A stretch of 64,000 nt of DNA. Origin: Liriodendron chinense. Lineage: Eukaryota; Streptophyta; Magnoliopsida; Magnoliales; Magnoliaceae. The notes under the pieces are model-generated. The model did not search any database and had not been told where the DNA came from. It saw only the letters and a list, made by a program, of their open reading frames with translations. Location: positions 2,469,001-2,533,000 of the forward strand of contig ML058508.1 in the NCBI GenBank assembly GCA_003013855.2, read 5' to 3'. Shown piece after piece: positions 22,340 to 32,962 of this stretch (positions within the stretch are counted from its first letter, which is position 1; each line of letters begins with the position of its first letter). Made by a program: the position numbers and the translations under genes.

Positions 22340-22915
22340 CCTCGTGGAGATAGACTGATCTATCGATTGAGACTCCTAAGTTGATTTCATGTTGATTCAT
22401 CAGAGGATGCGATCTCTTAATCCGAGCACGAGTTACGCTGCTCGCAATTAGGGTGTAGGACTGGTTCGAGCGCGAGCTGCGGTGCTCGCGATTAGGGTCT
22501 ATGACTGCTACTCGAGCACGAGCTGCGGTGCTCGCGATTAGGTTATATGACTACGACCCCTTAATTCGAGCACGAGCTGCAGTGCTCGCATTCCGGAAGT
22601 GCGATCCCTTCTCTCACCAGTCGCGAGCAACTAACTCATGAAAAAAAATGAATTGGACTCAATCCGGGGGTCGTGTGACCGTGTTCGCGTTGAGATAGAC
22701 TGATCTATCGATTGAGATTTTGATTCTACCAAGGGCAGAAGGTTGGTCAAGAGATGGTATACATTCTCTTCAGGGCTATTCAGGTCCATGTAAATGGAGA
22801 AGCAACCAACTAGTAACGATTTCAGTCCTACCAAAGGTAGGCAATTGGCCAAGAGGATGTGTAAGCACTCTCTTCAGGGCTATTCAGGTCCATATAAATG
22901 GAGTAGCGGCCAAAA
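22340..22915. repeat. Paired direct repeats flanking the hairpin array
   Basis: GATAGACTGATCTATCGATT occurs near 22,349 and 22,693, each preceded by GGGGGTCGT. A second pair (CTCTTCAGGGCTATTCAGG near 22,766 and 22,870) repeats about 80 bases of sequence. No coding sense is visible in 22,132-22,963. Confidence 0.75.
22415..22600. repeat. Four hairpin repeats between the convergent Tat1 genes
   Basis: Copies at about 22,423, 22,466, 22,512 and 22,566 follow CGAGCACGAGCTGCGGTGCTCG, each able to fold by CGAGCAC/GTGCTCG, with trailing CGATTAGGGT in the first three. Spacing is 43-54 bases. They lie between the ends of the antisense gene and of pol. Confidence 0.85.
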
Positions 22916-22963
22916 GATATCTTTCACTTTATTCATAAAACGTTGTAATAAACTACATCGAAT

Positions 22964-25900
22964 CTAGGGGTAGTATCGTAGCAAATGCTCCACTTGCCAA
23001 GGGCGACGTACAGGCTTCCCTTGCATGTCTTCAAGATAATAAGTACCGGGTCGCACAACCCTAATAACCTGGTACGGGCCTTCCCAATTCAGATCCAATG
23101 AACGAGCAGGAACTCCAAGATTTTGCCTTAGGACCAAATCTCCGAACTGGAAGGATCTAGGCCAAACCTTCGCATTCCGATAACGAGCAATACGTTGTTG
23201 ATATGCTGCCACTCGTACTTGGGAAGCATTTCTTCGCTCTTCCAAGAGATCGAGATGAAGTCGGAGGTTTTCCTGATTGCTCGCGGGATCATACTGCTCG
23301 ATCCGATATGAGGGCACTTGAATTTCCACTGGTACCACTGCGTCAACACCAAATGCTAAGGAGAAAGGAGTTTCACCTGTTGATGTACAAGCCGTGGTTC
23401 TATAGGCCCATAATACCTCTGGCAGAAGTTCTGGCCACACCCCTTTACATTCACCTAGCTTGGTCTTTAAATGATGCTTTATAATCTTATTCACTGCCTC
23501 GACCTGCCCATTCGCCTGAGGATGATATGGAGAAGTGCGGAGATTACGTATCTTCCATTTGTCGCAAAATTCATCAAAGGCCGCGTTGTCGAACTGCGTT
23601 CCGTTATCGGTAATTATAGTATGAGGAAGTCCGAAACGACATATGATATTTCTCTATATAAACTTAGTAGTTTGTTTTTCAGTAATCTTGGCTAATTGTT
23701 TTGCCTCGGCCCATTTGGTGAAATAATCAACCGCCACGATCTCGAACCTATTCTTCCCTTTCCCATAGGTAAGGGCCCGATGATATCGATCCCCCACTGA
23801 GCAAAAGGCCAAGGGCTATCAACTGGGGTCATCCGCTTAGACGGTACACGAGGTATAGGTAGATATCGTTGACACTTGTCGCATTTTTTAGAAAATTCGA
23901 TGGCGTCTGCTTTCATAGTGGGCCAATAATATCCTTGCCTCATCGCTTTATATGCTAGGGATCGCCCCCTGGGATGGTTACCACATGCCCCCTGGTGTAC
24001 TTCATCTAGAACACGAAGTGCTTCTTCTGGATGAAGGCACCTTAAATAAGGCAAGGAGAAGCTTTTTCGCAACAATATTCCATCTTGTAAGGTGTACCTG
24101 GCAGCTCGAAGCCGAATTTGTTTTGCAACTTTCTTGTCTTCTGGTAGGTATCCGTCTCTGAGATAAAGGATGATAGGATCCATCCAACATGGAGACGATT
24201 GTACCGATATTACTTGCTCGAGAGTCACTTGGTCGATACTCAAGTTCTGACGGTGCTCAATGGGGATCGAACGTGATAACTCCGATTCTGGTGCAGAAGC
24301 GAGCTTTGTTAAGGAATCAGCGAGTTGGTTCTGCTCGCGAGGAATATGAATTATTTTATAAGTCTTTAGTTTGGCGAGCAGGATGAGGACACGAGACTTG
24401 TATAAGGCCATTCCTTCTTCTTTGGCTTCGAATTCACCAAGAACTTGGTTGACAATGAGCTGGGAGTCGCTATGAATTATCAAATTCTGGACTGCGAGGA
24501 CAATGGCCAGTTCGAGGCCAACAATCAGGGCCTCATATTCTGCTTCATTATTGGAGACGCATGATTCGAAACGCAGAGCATATTGAAAATGCGACCCGTC
24601 GGGAGCCACTAAAATCAGGCCCGCTCCACTGCTAGTGGCCCGCGACGACCCGTCCACGAAGAGTGACCAAGGAGGCTGGTCGCTGGTCGTGACATTATCT
24701 TCAGAAGAATATGTAAATTCGGCGATGAAGTCAGCCACGGCCTGGCCCTTGACTGCGGTCCTAGGACAGAATGAGATATCATGCTCACTGATCTCGACCG
24801 CCCATTTAGTTAAGCGCCCGGAAGCCTCAGGTTTTTGAAGGACTTGTCGTAGTGGATGATTTGTTGGTACTAAAATAACATGGGCTTGAAAGTATGGTCG
24901 CAGTTTTCGAGCTGCCGTGACTAAGGCTAGGGCCAGTTTCTCCATATCAGAATACCTAGTTTCTGCATCGACCATTGCTCGACTGATATAATAAATGGGC
25001 CTTTGCACCCCGGAATCTTCTCTTATTAAAGCGGCGCTAACGGCCGTGGAAGACACAGATAAATAAAGAATGAGTTGCTCATGTGCTACAGGTTTAGATA
25101 AAATGGGGGGAGCGCTCATGTATTGCTTCAGTTGTTGAAAAGCTTCTTCACACTGAGGTGTCCACTTCCAATCAGACTTGGCCGTTGCACGAAGGAGTTT
25201 GAAGAAGGGCAAGCACTTGTCAGATGCTCGCGAGATGAACCTGTTCAATGATGCGATGCGACCAGCCAGACACTGGACGTCCTTCAGAGTAACGGGGGAT
25301 TTCATCTCTATCAATGCTTTAATCTTTTCAGGATTTGCCTCAATTCCGCGTTGGCCAACCATGAACCCGAGAAATTTCCCTGCAGACACGCCGAACGCAC
25401 ATTTTTCCGGGTTCAATTTCATTTGATACCTCCTCATTAGGTCGAAGGCTTCTCGGAGATCAGAAATATGATCATCTTCTATAGTGCTCTTCACGAGCAT
25501 GTCATCAACATAAACTTCCATATTCCTACCAATTTGAGCAGCGAACATTTTGTTGACAAGACGTTGATAAGTGGCCCCTGCATTTTTAAGACCGAACGGC
25601 ATTACCTGGTAGCAATATAGCCCTCGATCCGTTATGAAGGCAGTATGCTGGCTATCAGGTGGATGCATCATAATCTGGTTGTAACCAGAATAAGCATCCA
25701 TAAAGCTGAGGAGAGCATGTCCAGCTGTTGAGTCGACCAACTGGTCGATCCGTGGTGTTGGGAAGCTATCTTTGGGACAAGCTTTGTTCAAGTCTGAATA
25801 GTCGACGCACATTCTCCACTTGCCATTTGCTTTCCGGACGAGAACTACGTTCGCGACCCACTCTGGATAGTCAACTTCTTTTATGAAATTAGCCGCGAGC

Positions 25901-26055
25901 AGCTTCTCAACTTCAGTTTTGATTGCCATTTGCCTTTCTGCAGTAAAGGCACGTCGACGCTGATGTACGGGTTTATGCTTCGGGTCAATGTTGAGACGAT
26001 GTGCGATGACATTGGGATCGATGCCTGGCATATCTTTATGAGACCAAGCAAACAC
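22964..26055 (-). pseudogene. Tat1 pol: reverse transcriptase, two RNase H domains, integrase
   Basis: A 787-codon open stretch (26,055-23,692) begins FAWSHKDMPGID and carries reverse transcriptase with YVDD at residues 182-185, the family's own RNase H (about 320-445), then a second RNase H of the Tat type (D468 in FVDGS, E506 in NNEAEYEAL, D530 in HSDSQ, D580). The integrase zinc motif follows (H687, H694, C725, C728) with the first catalytic aspartate at 757. It copies element RNA to DNA and inserts it in the nucleus. A frameshift near 23,750 and a TAG at 23,654-23,656 break the integrase core. A second open stretch, 23,494-22,964, gives the remaining C-terminal part with the GQVEAVNK-type glutamate just upstream and stops at 22,964. 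Another frameshift at about 26,059 separates pol from gag-protease. Confidence 0.92.
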
Positions 26056-27767
26056 ATCCTGTATTCAGTGAGGAAACAGATCAAATCTTCACGGTGGACA
26101 CTGGTTAAGGAGGACCCGATGTACACGATCTTAGACGGGTCGTCTTCGGTCAGGTGGATCGCCACTGTTTCCTCCCCCGGAGTTCCTGACTTCAGAGCAT
26201 TTTCTCTCGGATCCAACGAGGTGGTGGAGGGAACGTCGGGTGAACCTTGAGCTATTTCCATGACGGGTGTCGCTTGAGCCTTCTTTCGATCTTGGAGGGC
26301 TATCTGGTAACAGGACCGTGCCTCCTGCTGACTTCCTCGCACGACCCCGATGCCATTTGGGGTAGGAAATTTAACACACAGATATGAAGGGTGCAAGGCC
26401 GCTCCAACCTTAGTTAGAGACGGCCGCCCCAAAATGGCGTTATATGCTGATTTTCGCTCCACGACGAGGAAGTTTACAAAGACGGTGGTCTTCGCTGGAC
26501 TCTCTCCAAAAGTAACTGGGAGATCGATGCTTCCTTCGGGTGTTACTACCTCTCCTCCAAAGCCGACGAGGGGGGTCGATACTGGCTTGAGGAGGCTTCT
26601 AGCTAGTGCCATTTTATTGAAAGCCTCCAAGTACAGAATATCGGCTGAGCTACCTGTATCCACCATAATTCGATGAGTCAGATAATTTGATACCTTCAAT
26701 GTGACTACGATGGAATCTTCATGAGGGAAGTGAATTCTCGCTGCATCTTCGAGGGTGAAAGAAATTGGAGGATGGCTCGCTTTTGATGAGCTGGACATCT
26801 GTTCCAGCCAGTAGATTTGCTGGGGTTCTTTGGACGCCTTTCGAGCGTATGTTTTTCTTGAAGCTTGAGAGTCACCCCTACAAGCTGGTCCCCCGACGAT
26901 AGTGCGAATTTCTCCCGTGGGCTCAGCGTCCTCTTGGTTGGTTTGATGATGAGGCGGTTCCTTTTGGCGAGATGAGGTCTTCGCCCTTTCTGGTGATCGA
27001 TTTTTACGAGCAACATAATCCTGGAGATGGCCTTTTCGAATAAGGGCTTCGATATGGTCTCGTAGAGAGATGCAGTCCTGGGTCCTATGCCCGTGATCTT
27101 TGTGGAAGTAACAGAACTTGCTCTTGTCCCTCTTCTCGGGATCGGATTTGATCTTTGCAGGCCACTTCACATATGGCTTGTGTTTAATCTCCATTAGAAC
27201 CTTTTCAGGAGACCGATTAAGGGGAGTGTAGTTATGATATTTACCAGAGTAAGGCTTCCTGGGAGAACGATCGCGCTGATCACGACGGTATTTCTTATCT
27301 GTAGAAGAGGTTCCTTCTGGCTTGCGTTTTTTACTTTGTACTCCATGGCGTGTCAATGCGACTTCTTCTGCATTGATATATTTCTGAGCTTTGGCTTGGA
27401 ATTCTGCCATAGTTTTCGGCGGGCTTTTATCTAAGGCAAACCTGAATTTCTCGCTCGTTATTCTGGCAATGAGGGCTGTAAGACCCTTTTCTTCAGTGTA
27501 ACCCTCAGTTTGAACGGCTTCGGCAGTGAACCGTACTGTGAACTCCTTTATTGTCTCCCCATGCTGCTGTCTCAGATTCATCAGATGGGAGGCTAGCTTC
27601 TTAATGCGAATGCTTCCCATGAACTGAGAAAGGAATATCTCCGATAACTGGGAAAAGGAATTGATGGAACGAGGCTTTAACCCCCGGAACCACGTACGAG
27701 CTGCTTCCTTCAATGTTAAGGGAAAAGCCCTACACATGATTTCTGAACCATGTCCCTCCAACTCCAT
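25881..27767 (-). CDS. Tat1 Gag C-terminal part, zinc knuckle and aspartic protease
   Basis: A 628-codon open stretch. Residues 1-140 are the Gag capsid-like part (ARTWFRGL, FSQLSEIF, RQQHGETIKEF, INAEE), followed by a basic region. A zinc knuckle at 219-232 has the form C-X2-H-X4-H-X4-C instead of CCHC. A retropepsin-type protease has its catalytic DTGSSADILY at 370-379 and IMVD just before. The protease cuts the polyprotein in the particle. The stretch should read straight into reverse transcriptase, but one base appears to be missing at about 26,059, so the last roughly 45 codons are out of frame. N-terminal Gag is in a separate frame upstream. Confidence 0.88.
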   Translation of the reverse strand: MELEGHGSEIMCRAFPLTLKEAARTWFRGLKPRSINSFSQLSEIFLSQFMGSIRIKKLASHLMNLRQQHGETIKEFTVRFTAEAVQTEGYTEEKGLTALIARITSEKFRFALDKSPPKTMAEFQAKAQKYINAEEVALTRHGVQSKKRKPEGTSSTDKKYRRDQRDRSPRKPYSGKYHNYTPLNRSPEKVLMEIKHKPYVKWPAKIKSDPEKRDKSKFCYFHKDHGHRTQDCISLRDHIEALIRKGHLQDYVARKNRSPERAKTSSRQKEPPHHQTNQEDAEPTGEIRTIVGGPACRGDSQASRKTYARKASKEPQQIYWLEQMSSSSKASHPPISFTLEDAARIHFPHEDSIVVTLKVSNYLTHRIMVDTGSSADILYLEAFNKMALARSLLKPVSTPLVGFGGEVVTPEGSIDLPVTFGESPAKTTVFVNFLVVERKSAYNAILGRPSLTKVGAALHPSYLCVKFPTPNGIGVVRGSQQEARSCYQIALQDRKKAQATPVMEIAQGSPDVPSTTSLDPRENALKSGTPGEETVAIHLTEDDPSKIVYIGSSLTSVHREDLICFLTEYRMCLLGLIKICQASIPMSSHIVSTLTRSINPYISVDVPLLQKGKWQSKLKLRSCSRLIS

Positions 27768-28444
27768 GAGGGACCTGTATGTTTCCAGATGTTCAAGAGG
27801 GTCGCCATACCTGTGTAAGGGGTGATAACAGGCGTCCGATACTTTCTAGGTAATGGGGCTTCCATAACCTCGCTGGTGAAGGGGGACTCGGATTGATGTA
27901 TCGCCGCCGCGACGGCAGGTGGCCGATTTGCCTGGTATCGCTGTTCCATGACATCAAAACGATCATGGATTCTTTTGAGATCTCATTCCCATGGTAAGGT
28001 ATAGCTCGATGTTTTGGCGGTGGAGCCCTGCGGTTGAGGTTGTCGAGACGAACTAGAATGTATAGAATGTGGAGACGGTACAGGGGGATGGTTGTCAAGT
28101 GGTGGATCCTGTGGTTCATCCATAGAATGTCTAGATGCCACAGGTATGGGCTGCGGTGGTAACCCTTCGGAGGCTTATCTCTGACGTTCGGGGAAATGCT
28201 GATCAAGCCAATTTGACAGCGCTTGAACTCCGGCATTTAGAGTCAGAAGGGTGTTTCCGAGGAAACGTAAGACATCATCTTGATTTCCAGAAGCCCCCAG
28301 TAATGGGTCTGTTGATGGCATATTCGGGGCTCCTTGAGGGATATTCGCCGGAGCAGGTGGGAGGGCAGGTACGGATTCTGTCTCATCAGGCGGAGGTGGT
28401 GCCTGCCTTGAAGTTGAAGGATGAACAGCCTTTTTAGGGGGCAT
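27768..28444 (-). pseudogene. Tat1 Gag N-terminal part, broken
   Basis: The Gag start MPPKKAVHPSTS is at 28,444, 74 bases inside the 5' LTR. The frame stops at about 28,175 and again with TGA at 27,983-27,985, and shifts near 27,808. Between these it matches Tat0 (EQRYQ, SPFTSEVMEAPL, KYRTPV, TPYTG). The proline-rich first 50 residues are typical of Tat Gags. Confidence 0.85.
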
Positions 28445-28496
28445 CGCCGAAGGATTTTGATCGGTGGTTAGAACGATTGATTTTGTCGATCAAGTC

Positions 28497-28515
28497 GTTC
28501 CCACAGACGGCGCCA
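28497..28515 (-). promoter_or_regulatory. Tat1 primer-binding site
   Basis: The minus strand reads TGGCGCCGTCTGTGGGAAC three bases inside the 5' LTR. Tat2 has the same site with one change (52,569-52,587). The matching tRNA is not identified here. Confidence 0.75.
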
Positions 28516-28518
28516 AAC

Positions 28519-29564
28519 TGTTAATGTCAGATTTTGTAACGAGATCCTCCGATTTTTCTCCTTCACTCCAGCAGGGATTTTCACCACCAGACCTGAAAGA
28601 AGACAGATAGCAACTAAGGGTGGCTGGGGTCCAGCCGTTAGCCCTCCGATGCTTAAGTCAGGTCAAAGAAGGAAAGAAGAGGCACCAGGCAAAACAAGGC
28701 AGGGATTGAATATATTGTGTGCGTACCTTCTCTTAATGGAGTCACCCCTTTATATAGATCTGAAGCAACCCAATTTGTTACGTAAGATATCGAAATCCCG
28801 CTGATGTCGCATACGATACTGAGATCTTGCTGATTTCGTGGGATAAGATCCTATCTTTAGAGACGAGATCCAACCCAATGACTTACTTCAGCAATCACGC
28901 CCCTTGATGGCAATCCCTTGAGATCCGGAACCATTTAGAGAAGATAAGCCCAAAAACTGACCTATACGGGCTGCCGGTAGGCGTAGTAATAGCGCTGATG
29001 ACTCATGATGAACTGGAAGCCGTAGTTGGAGTCATAGCTTCCGAAAGGAAGGAGACGCTGACAAGACGGAAACCACCGAACTGGGTGTAGCCCTGCTTGG
29101 CCTCGCAGAGTCATACTGCTCGACGGGAATCGGGTGCTGGTACTGAAGGATAAGAGATGTAACCGTAAAAAAGCTGTTCGCATGTTGGAACCTGGTCGCG
29201 AGTCCAAGTGCTCGCTCATTTTGACGTAACTCCTTTCAACGACTTGTGAGAAGGTCTGCTCGCTATTCAGGGAAGGAATCTTTGCTTCGCTTTATCTGAT
29301 CATAGACTAAGGAAGCTCGAAGCCTTGCGAATAGGTGCTCTGTATTTATCCATCCTACGACTCTCGAGCTTATGATCTCAAGAGTCGAATGGGCAACCTA
29401 CACTTACCCGATCAGCGACTCTCGATCAGATGATCTCGAGAGTCTGATGGGTACTTCCGTACTCTCCTGATCTGCGACTCTCGATCATATAATCTCGCGG
29501 GTAGAATGGGCGCTCGTGTACAATCTTTAATGGCTGAGCTGTTCTCCATATTTTGTCTATAACA
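28519..29564 (-). mobile_element. Tat1 5' LTR
   Basis: 1,046 bp, nearly identical to 18,484-19,531. A TATA box TATATAAAGG lies at 28,747-28,756 (minus strand). The core hairpin GGCTGGACCCCAGCC is at 28,622-28,636, about 115 bases downstream, so it falls in the transcribed R/U5 part. Confidence 0.92.
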
Positions 29565-29569
29565 ACTGG

Positions 29570-30430
29570 TATTTGACCCTCGTGCGCTCATATATCCACT
29601 CGGTCTAGACATTGGAGCATCTTACTGGTACCACAGGGTTTAGGGACTTCACCCAAGGACATCTTTGGCGCCCAAGTGCTAGAACATATTTCCGGTGTCC
29701 ATTCCTACCATCCACGATGTGACTGTGGTGGTCACAACCCTGATGCGCCTGGGGTGAGAATCTGATCATGACATGTATAATGCGAAATGCATGAGTCATA
29801 CTATCAAAGCCATGCACCAAACCTGCACATACCGCGCGATCATGTGGGGTGACCCTATCTCATACGGGTCCCCTAAGTATCTCAAGCTGTAAGGCATATG
29901 CTATGATCGGCATTGTCCATAGTCAGGCATACATATGATGCGTATGTACAAATGAATGGGCATGATATTCATTACACCAAGTATATTATTAGTGTGACCT
30001 ATCAAGCTAAGTATACTAGCATGTTACCAGACATATCATGTAATGTTGGCCTTAAATGGCCCAATATATATACAGAGAGTGGGACCCGAACTGTGGGCCC
30101 CATTGGAAATGTAAAGGTCTTCGCGGCATAACCCACTTGAGACCACATCGGCCCCATACTTGGGCCTGCACATACAAAATAGGCCAACAAAAATAGTGTA
30201 CGGCATGGATAAAACATATATATATCAAAGGAAGGACCATGGTGGGCCCTGCCCACTGGTCGGATAAGCAAATACACTTCATCGGTTGTTGGGACTAGAA
30301 AATGAACATAAGTGACATTTTCCTGAAATGTAGTGTTTTGTTGCTCTGGGGTTCTGAATAATGGACACATTCATAGACAATCACAAGCATTCACAAAAGT
30401 ACACAAGAGAAGAGATATCGCAAGGCGAAT
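29570..30430 (+). mobile_element. Del-type LTR-a, right part
   Basis: After the second ACTGG the Del-type LTR resumes. GGAGCATCTTACTGGTACCA, GACTTCACCCAAGGACATCTTTGG and later words match the inverted LTR-b at 40,210-40,300 and on to about 39,800. The downstream end is not clear. Confidence 0.6.
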
Positions 30431-31190
30431 TTTATTCTAGAGATTCTGAGATCTTGTACATTCCAGGCCGTGGTCTGGCACGGGCCCTTAATTACATCGA
30501 ATGATCGATGACCCTTCATTAGAAGGCAAAAGGCCAGTCAGCAGGGACTATGGTTTTAGAGTTTGTGGCCATGGGGCCTGTATTTGTTCTGCTGTGTACT
30601 GAACCACCTTTGTATTAGTCGGATGTCTATGTCCCATATTTTGGCGGAATATCCGGGTTGAAACTGTCAGGGTTTATTACCGAGATGGACAACTCTGGGC
30701 CCGCGCCTGTCAATGTAGGGACAGGTGACTTCGGGAAGTCCATTCTACAGTTGTGTGTACCTGCGTAGTCTAACCGGCGGATACCGTCTAGATGGGTAGG
30801 GCATCGACTGTTGTGTTGTGGCAGTTGAGTAGTTGGTTTGTAGAGAATCGAAAACTCTTCAGCACGGTTCATTGTGGTAATCAAGGCCCTGCTGGTCTAG
30901 CTTTTGGCACAAATCGGATCATGCCTTTTCAGTGAACATAAATATCAGCATATCTGCATAGCTCTGGATGTTGGCGACTCCTTTCCGAGAAGTTATCCCG
31001 TTCATTGCGTCGAGTAGGGTTAAGTCTTGAAGATGCTCGATTCTGCTCATTTAGAGTTCTCGAAACGTTCATTTGGCCGTGCCATTGCGTCCGGAATGCT
31101 CGAAATACCCAAGACCGGCTCCAGCAGTCCTTGAAAATACTCAAAATTGAGCCCGGTGCACCTGCTAACATGTTCTGTGATTGGCTGATT
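30431..31190. other. Unclassified non-coding segment
   Basis: No ORF with recognisable domains and no clear repeat. It is probably internal or LTR sequence of a decayed Tekay/Del-like element because it lies between two LTR-like blocks. Confidence 0.3.
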
Positions 31191-31191
31191 T

Positions 31192-31980
31192 CTAGGTGCG
31201 TGAGACTTGATTTACGGGTGCGTGGGGCTCCACGCACCTGTCAATTCACTGTCGATTTTGAGACGAATTTTGGGGTGCGTTGGTGTATATTCAAGATGCG
31301 TGGGTTCATTTTGCCAAATTTGATTGTTGCTGAATTTATGGACACGTGGGGCCTGAATTGACGGATGCGTGGGGTCCTTTTGGATGCGTGAGGCCTTTTT
31401 ACAGGTGCGTTTTAAATATATGAAATCCAGACCTGTAGTAACGTATCCGCGCCCGAAAATAAGATTCCGATGGACGGAGAGGTGTTCCGGCGAGGATTCT
31501 GGCGGGGATTTTTGGGTTTCCGGCAGCGGTGGCTCTCCCTCTCTTGTTTCTGTCGTGTGTAAATGAGCGAGTCGAGGGGTATTTATAGGCGAAGTCGGCC
31601 AATAGGAAGCTGCCACGTATCACGCATCCGTTAAATGTCCGCAACGCACCTGTTTATTTGATTGCAAGTGTCCGAAAATCATACGGGTGCGTGGGGTTAT
31701 TTGCCGGGTGCGTGAAGCTCCACGCACCTGGAACCCATCTCTTAACCGTCCATTGATTGTGGGGTGCGTTGATCAGCTTTCAGGGTGTGTTGGATGCGTG
31801 GGCCTTCGCGAATGGCGGGCCAACGTGCTGTTTTTAAGGGTGCGTTGGATGCGTGGGTTGTTCGGATTTCAGGGTGCGTTGGACACGTAAATGTGGGCTC
31901 CACCGATTGGGTTTTGATTTTCGGAGGGTTTGTGGGGCTCGTTTCGTTGCGCAATCACTTGCATTGTTCATAATGAATAG
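31192..31980 (-). promoter_or_regulatory. LTR-like promoter block with GGTGCGTGG motif arrays
   Basis: Two arrays of GGTGCGTGG or GGATGCGTGGG words (31,192-31,410 and 31,620-31,900), about 20 copies on both strands, flank a consensus TATAAATA on the minus strand (31,580-31,587). Two copies form inverted repeats with GGTGCGTGgGGCTcCACGCACC pairing at 31,217-31,238 and 31,707-31,728. No LTR ends were found. A retrotransposon U3/R origin is inferred. Confidence 0.5.
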
Positions 31981-32179
31981 TGACGGAGTCGCGGGTCCAT
32001 TTCCGGGCGGTTCCGAACATGGTGATCGGCGGGGCCCACTAGGGAATTTCGGCCAAGTCTAGGGAAGTCACGTACACTTCTGTTTTGCGTGCGCCGGAAG
32101 GCGTTCTTCGCGTGATTCCTTCAAGGGTATATGGTTACTTGACTTATTTTGAGAATGTCTACTATTTGGGACCCCAACA
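31981..32179. other. Unclassified spacer
   Basis: GC-rich sequence between the motif array and repeat R2; nothing recognisable. Confidence 0.3.
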
Positions 32180-32962
32180 TCGGTCTTAGGAAGTTTCAGT
32201 GGTAGGTATTCAATCACCACAATATCCTAAGTGAAGCCCATTCAAATCGGGCCCCACGCATCAGTTAGACGGTTGGCATGCTACACAATCCATCAAGGTG
32301 GACCCCAAAGATGGGCCCAAAACCTTTGGTTGGATGGAAAATAACCATCACCGTGGCCCCAATGAAGTTTTCAATGGTGGGCATCAATGACCACTACTCC
32401 CTGCGGGTGTGGTCCATTTAACGTTTGGATCTGCCCCATTATGGGGGCCATATCTTAAAGTGGCATAGAAAAACAGAAGGCCAGCATGAATAAAACAAAT
32501 ACATCATGGTGGGACCCATAGGGTGGGACACCAACTGGGCAGCGCACTCACGCAAGCTGTCTGCAGCGTGGGACCCCTGGGGTCGCCTTAGTTTTTAGGA
32601 TTACGCTACTATTTGTGTTTTCCCCTCCATTCATATCCATGTGATCTTATGAACAGGTTGGATGACAAATAAACATCACTGTAGGGCCTGGGAAGGTTTC
32701 AATGGTGGAAATCATTATTCCCACTGTTTCCCATGGCATGGCCCACTTGACATTTGGATATGCTTAAATTTTGGGCTTAACCACTAAAATGAGCTGGAAA
32801 AACATATGGACGGAATAGATAAGGCACATACATTCTAGGTGGGTCCCACGGGTTTTGGATCAAGCTGATATTTGTGTTTTCTCCTTCTCCCGTGCATGTG
32901 TGAACTTATGAGCATGTTGGATCTCAAATAAACATCATGGTGGGTCCCACGAGGTGGGCCAC
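32180..32962 (+). repeat. Repeat R2, left part
   Basis: One and a half units of the R family: GGTGTGGTCCATTTAACGTTTGG, GGATCTGCC, AAATACATCATGGTGGGACCC, CAAGCTGATATTTGTGTTTTC and AAACATCATGGTGGGTCCCAC. It is cut at 32,962 by an Athila LTR and continues at about 36,105. Confidence 0.65.

Larger units (their letters stand above)
18484..29564 (-). mobile_element. Tat1: complete Tat-lineage Ty3/gypsy element
   Basis: This 11,081-bp element has two LTRs (18,484-19,531 and 28,519-29,564), a 5-bp target duplication ACTGG (18,479-18,483 and 29,565-29,569), a primer-binding site at the right LTR and a polypurine tract at the left LTR. It is therefore oriented on the minus strand. Order in element sense: 5' LTR, Gag, protease, reverse transcriptase, RNase H, second RNase H, integrase, hairpin repeats, antisense gene, 3' LTR. 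I count seven substitutions and two single-base length differences between the LTRs, so the insertion is recent. Even so, gag-pol contains several breaks. Confidence 0.92.

Noticed and set aside
30002..30370. Minus-strand ORF of 122 codons
   Set aside because: Lies in the Del-type LTR; composition follows non-coding repeat words and no domain is recognisable.
30431..31190. Endogenous pararetrovirus fragment
   Set aside because: Short translations gave no coat, movement or reverse transcriptase motif.
31212..31616. Overlapping ORFs of up to 134 codons in the GGTGCGTGG block
   Set aside because: They are by-products of the repeated GC-rich motif, present in several frames on both strands.
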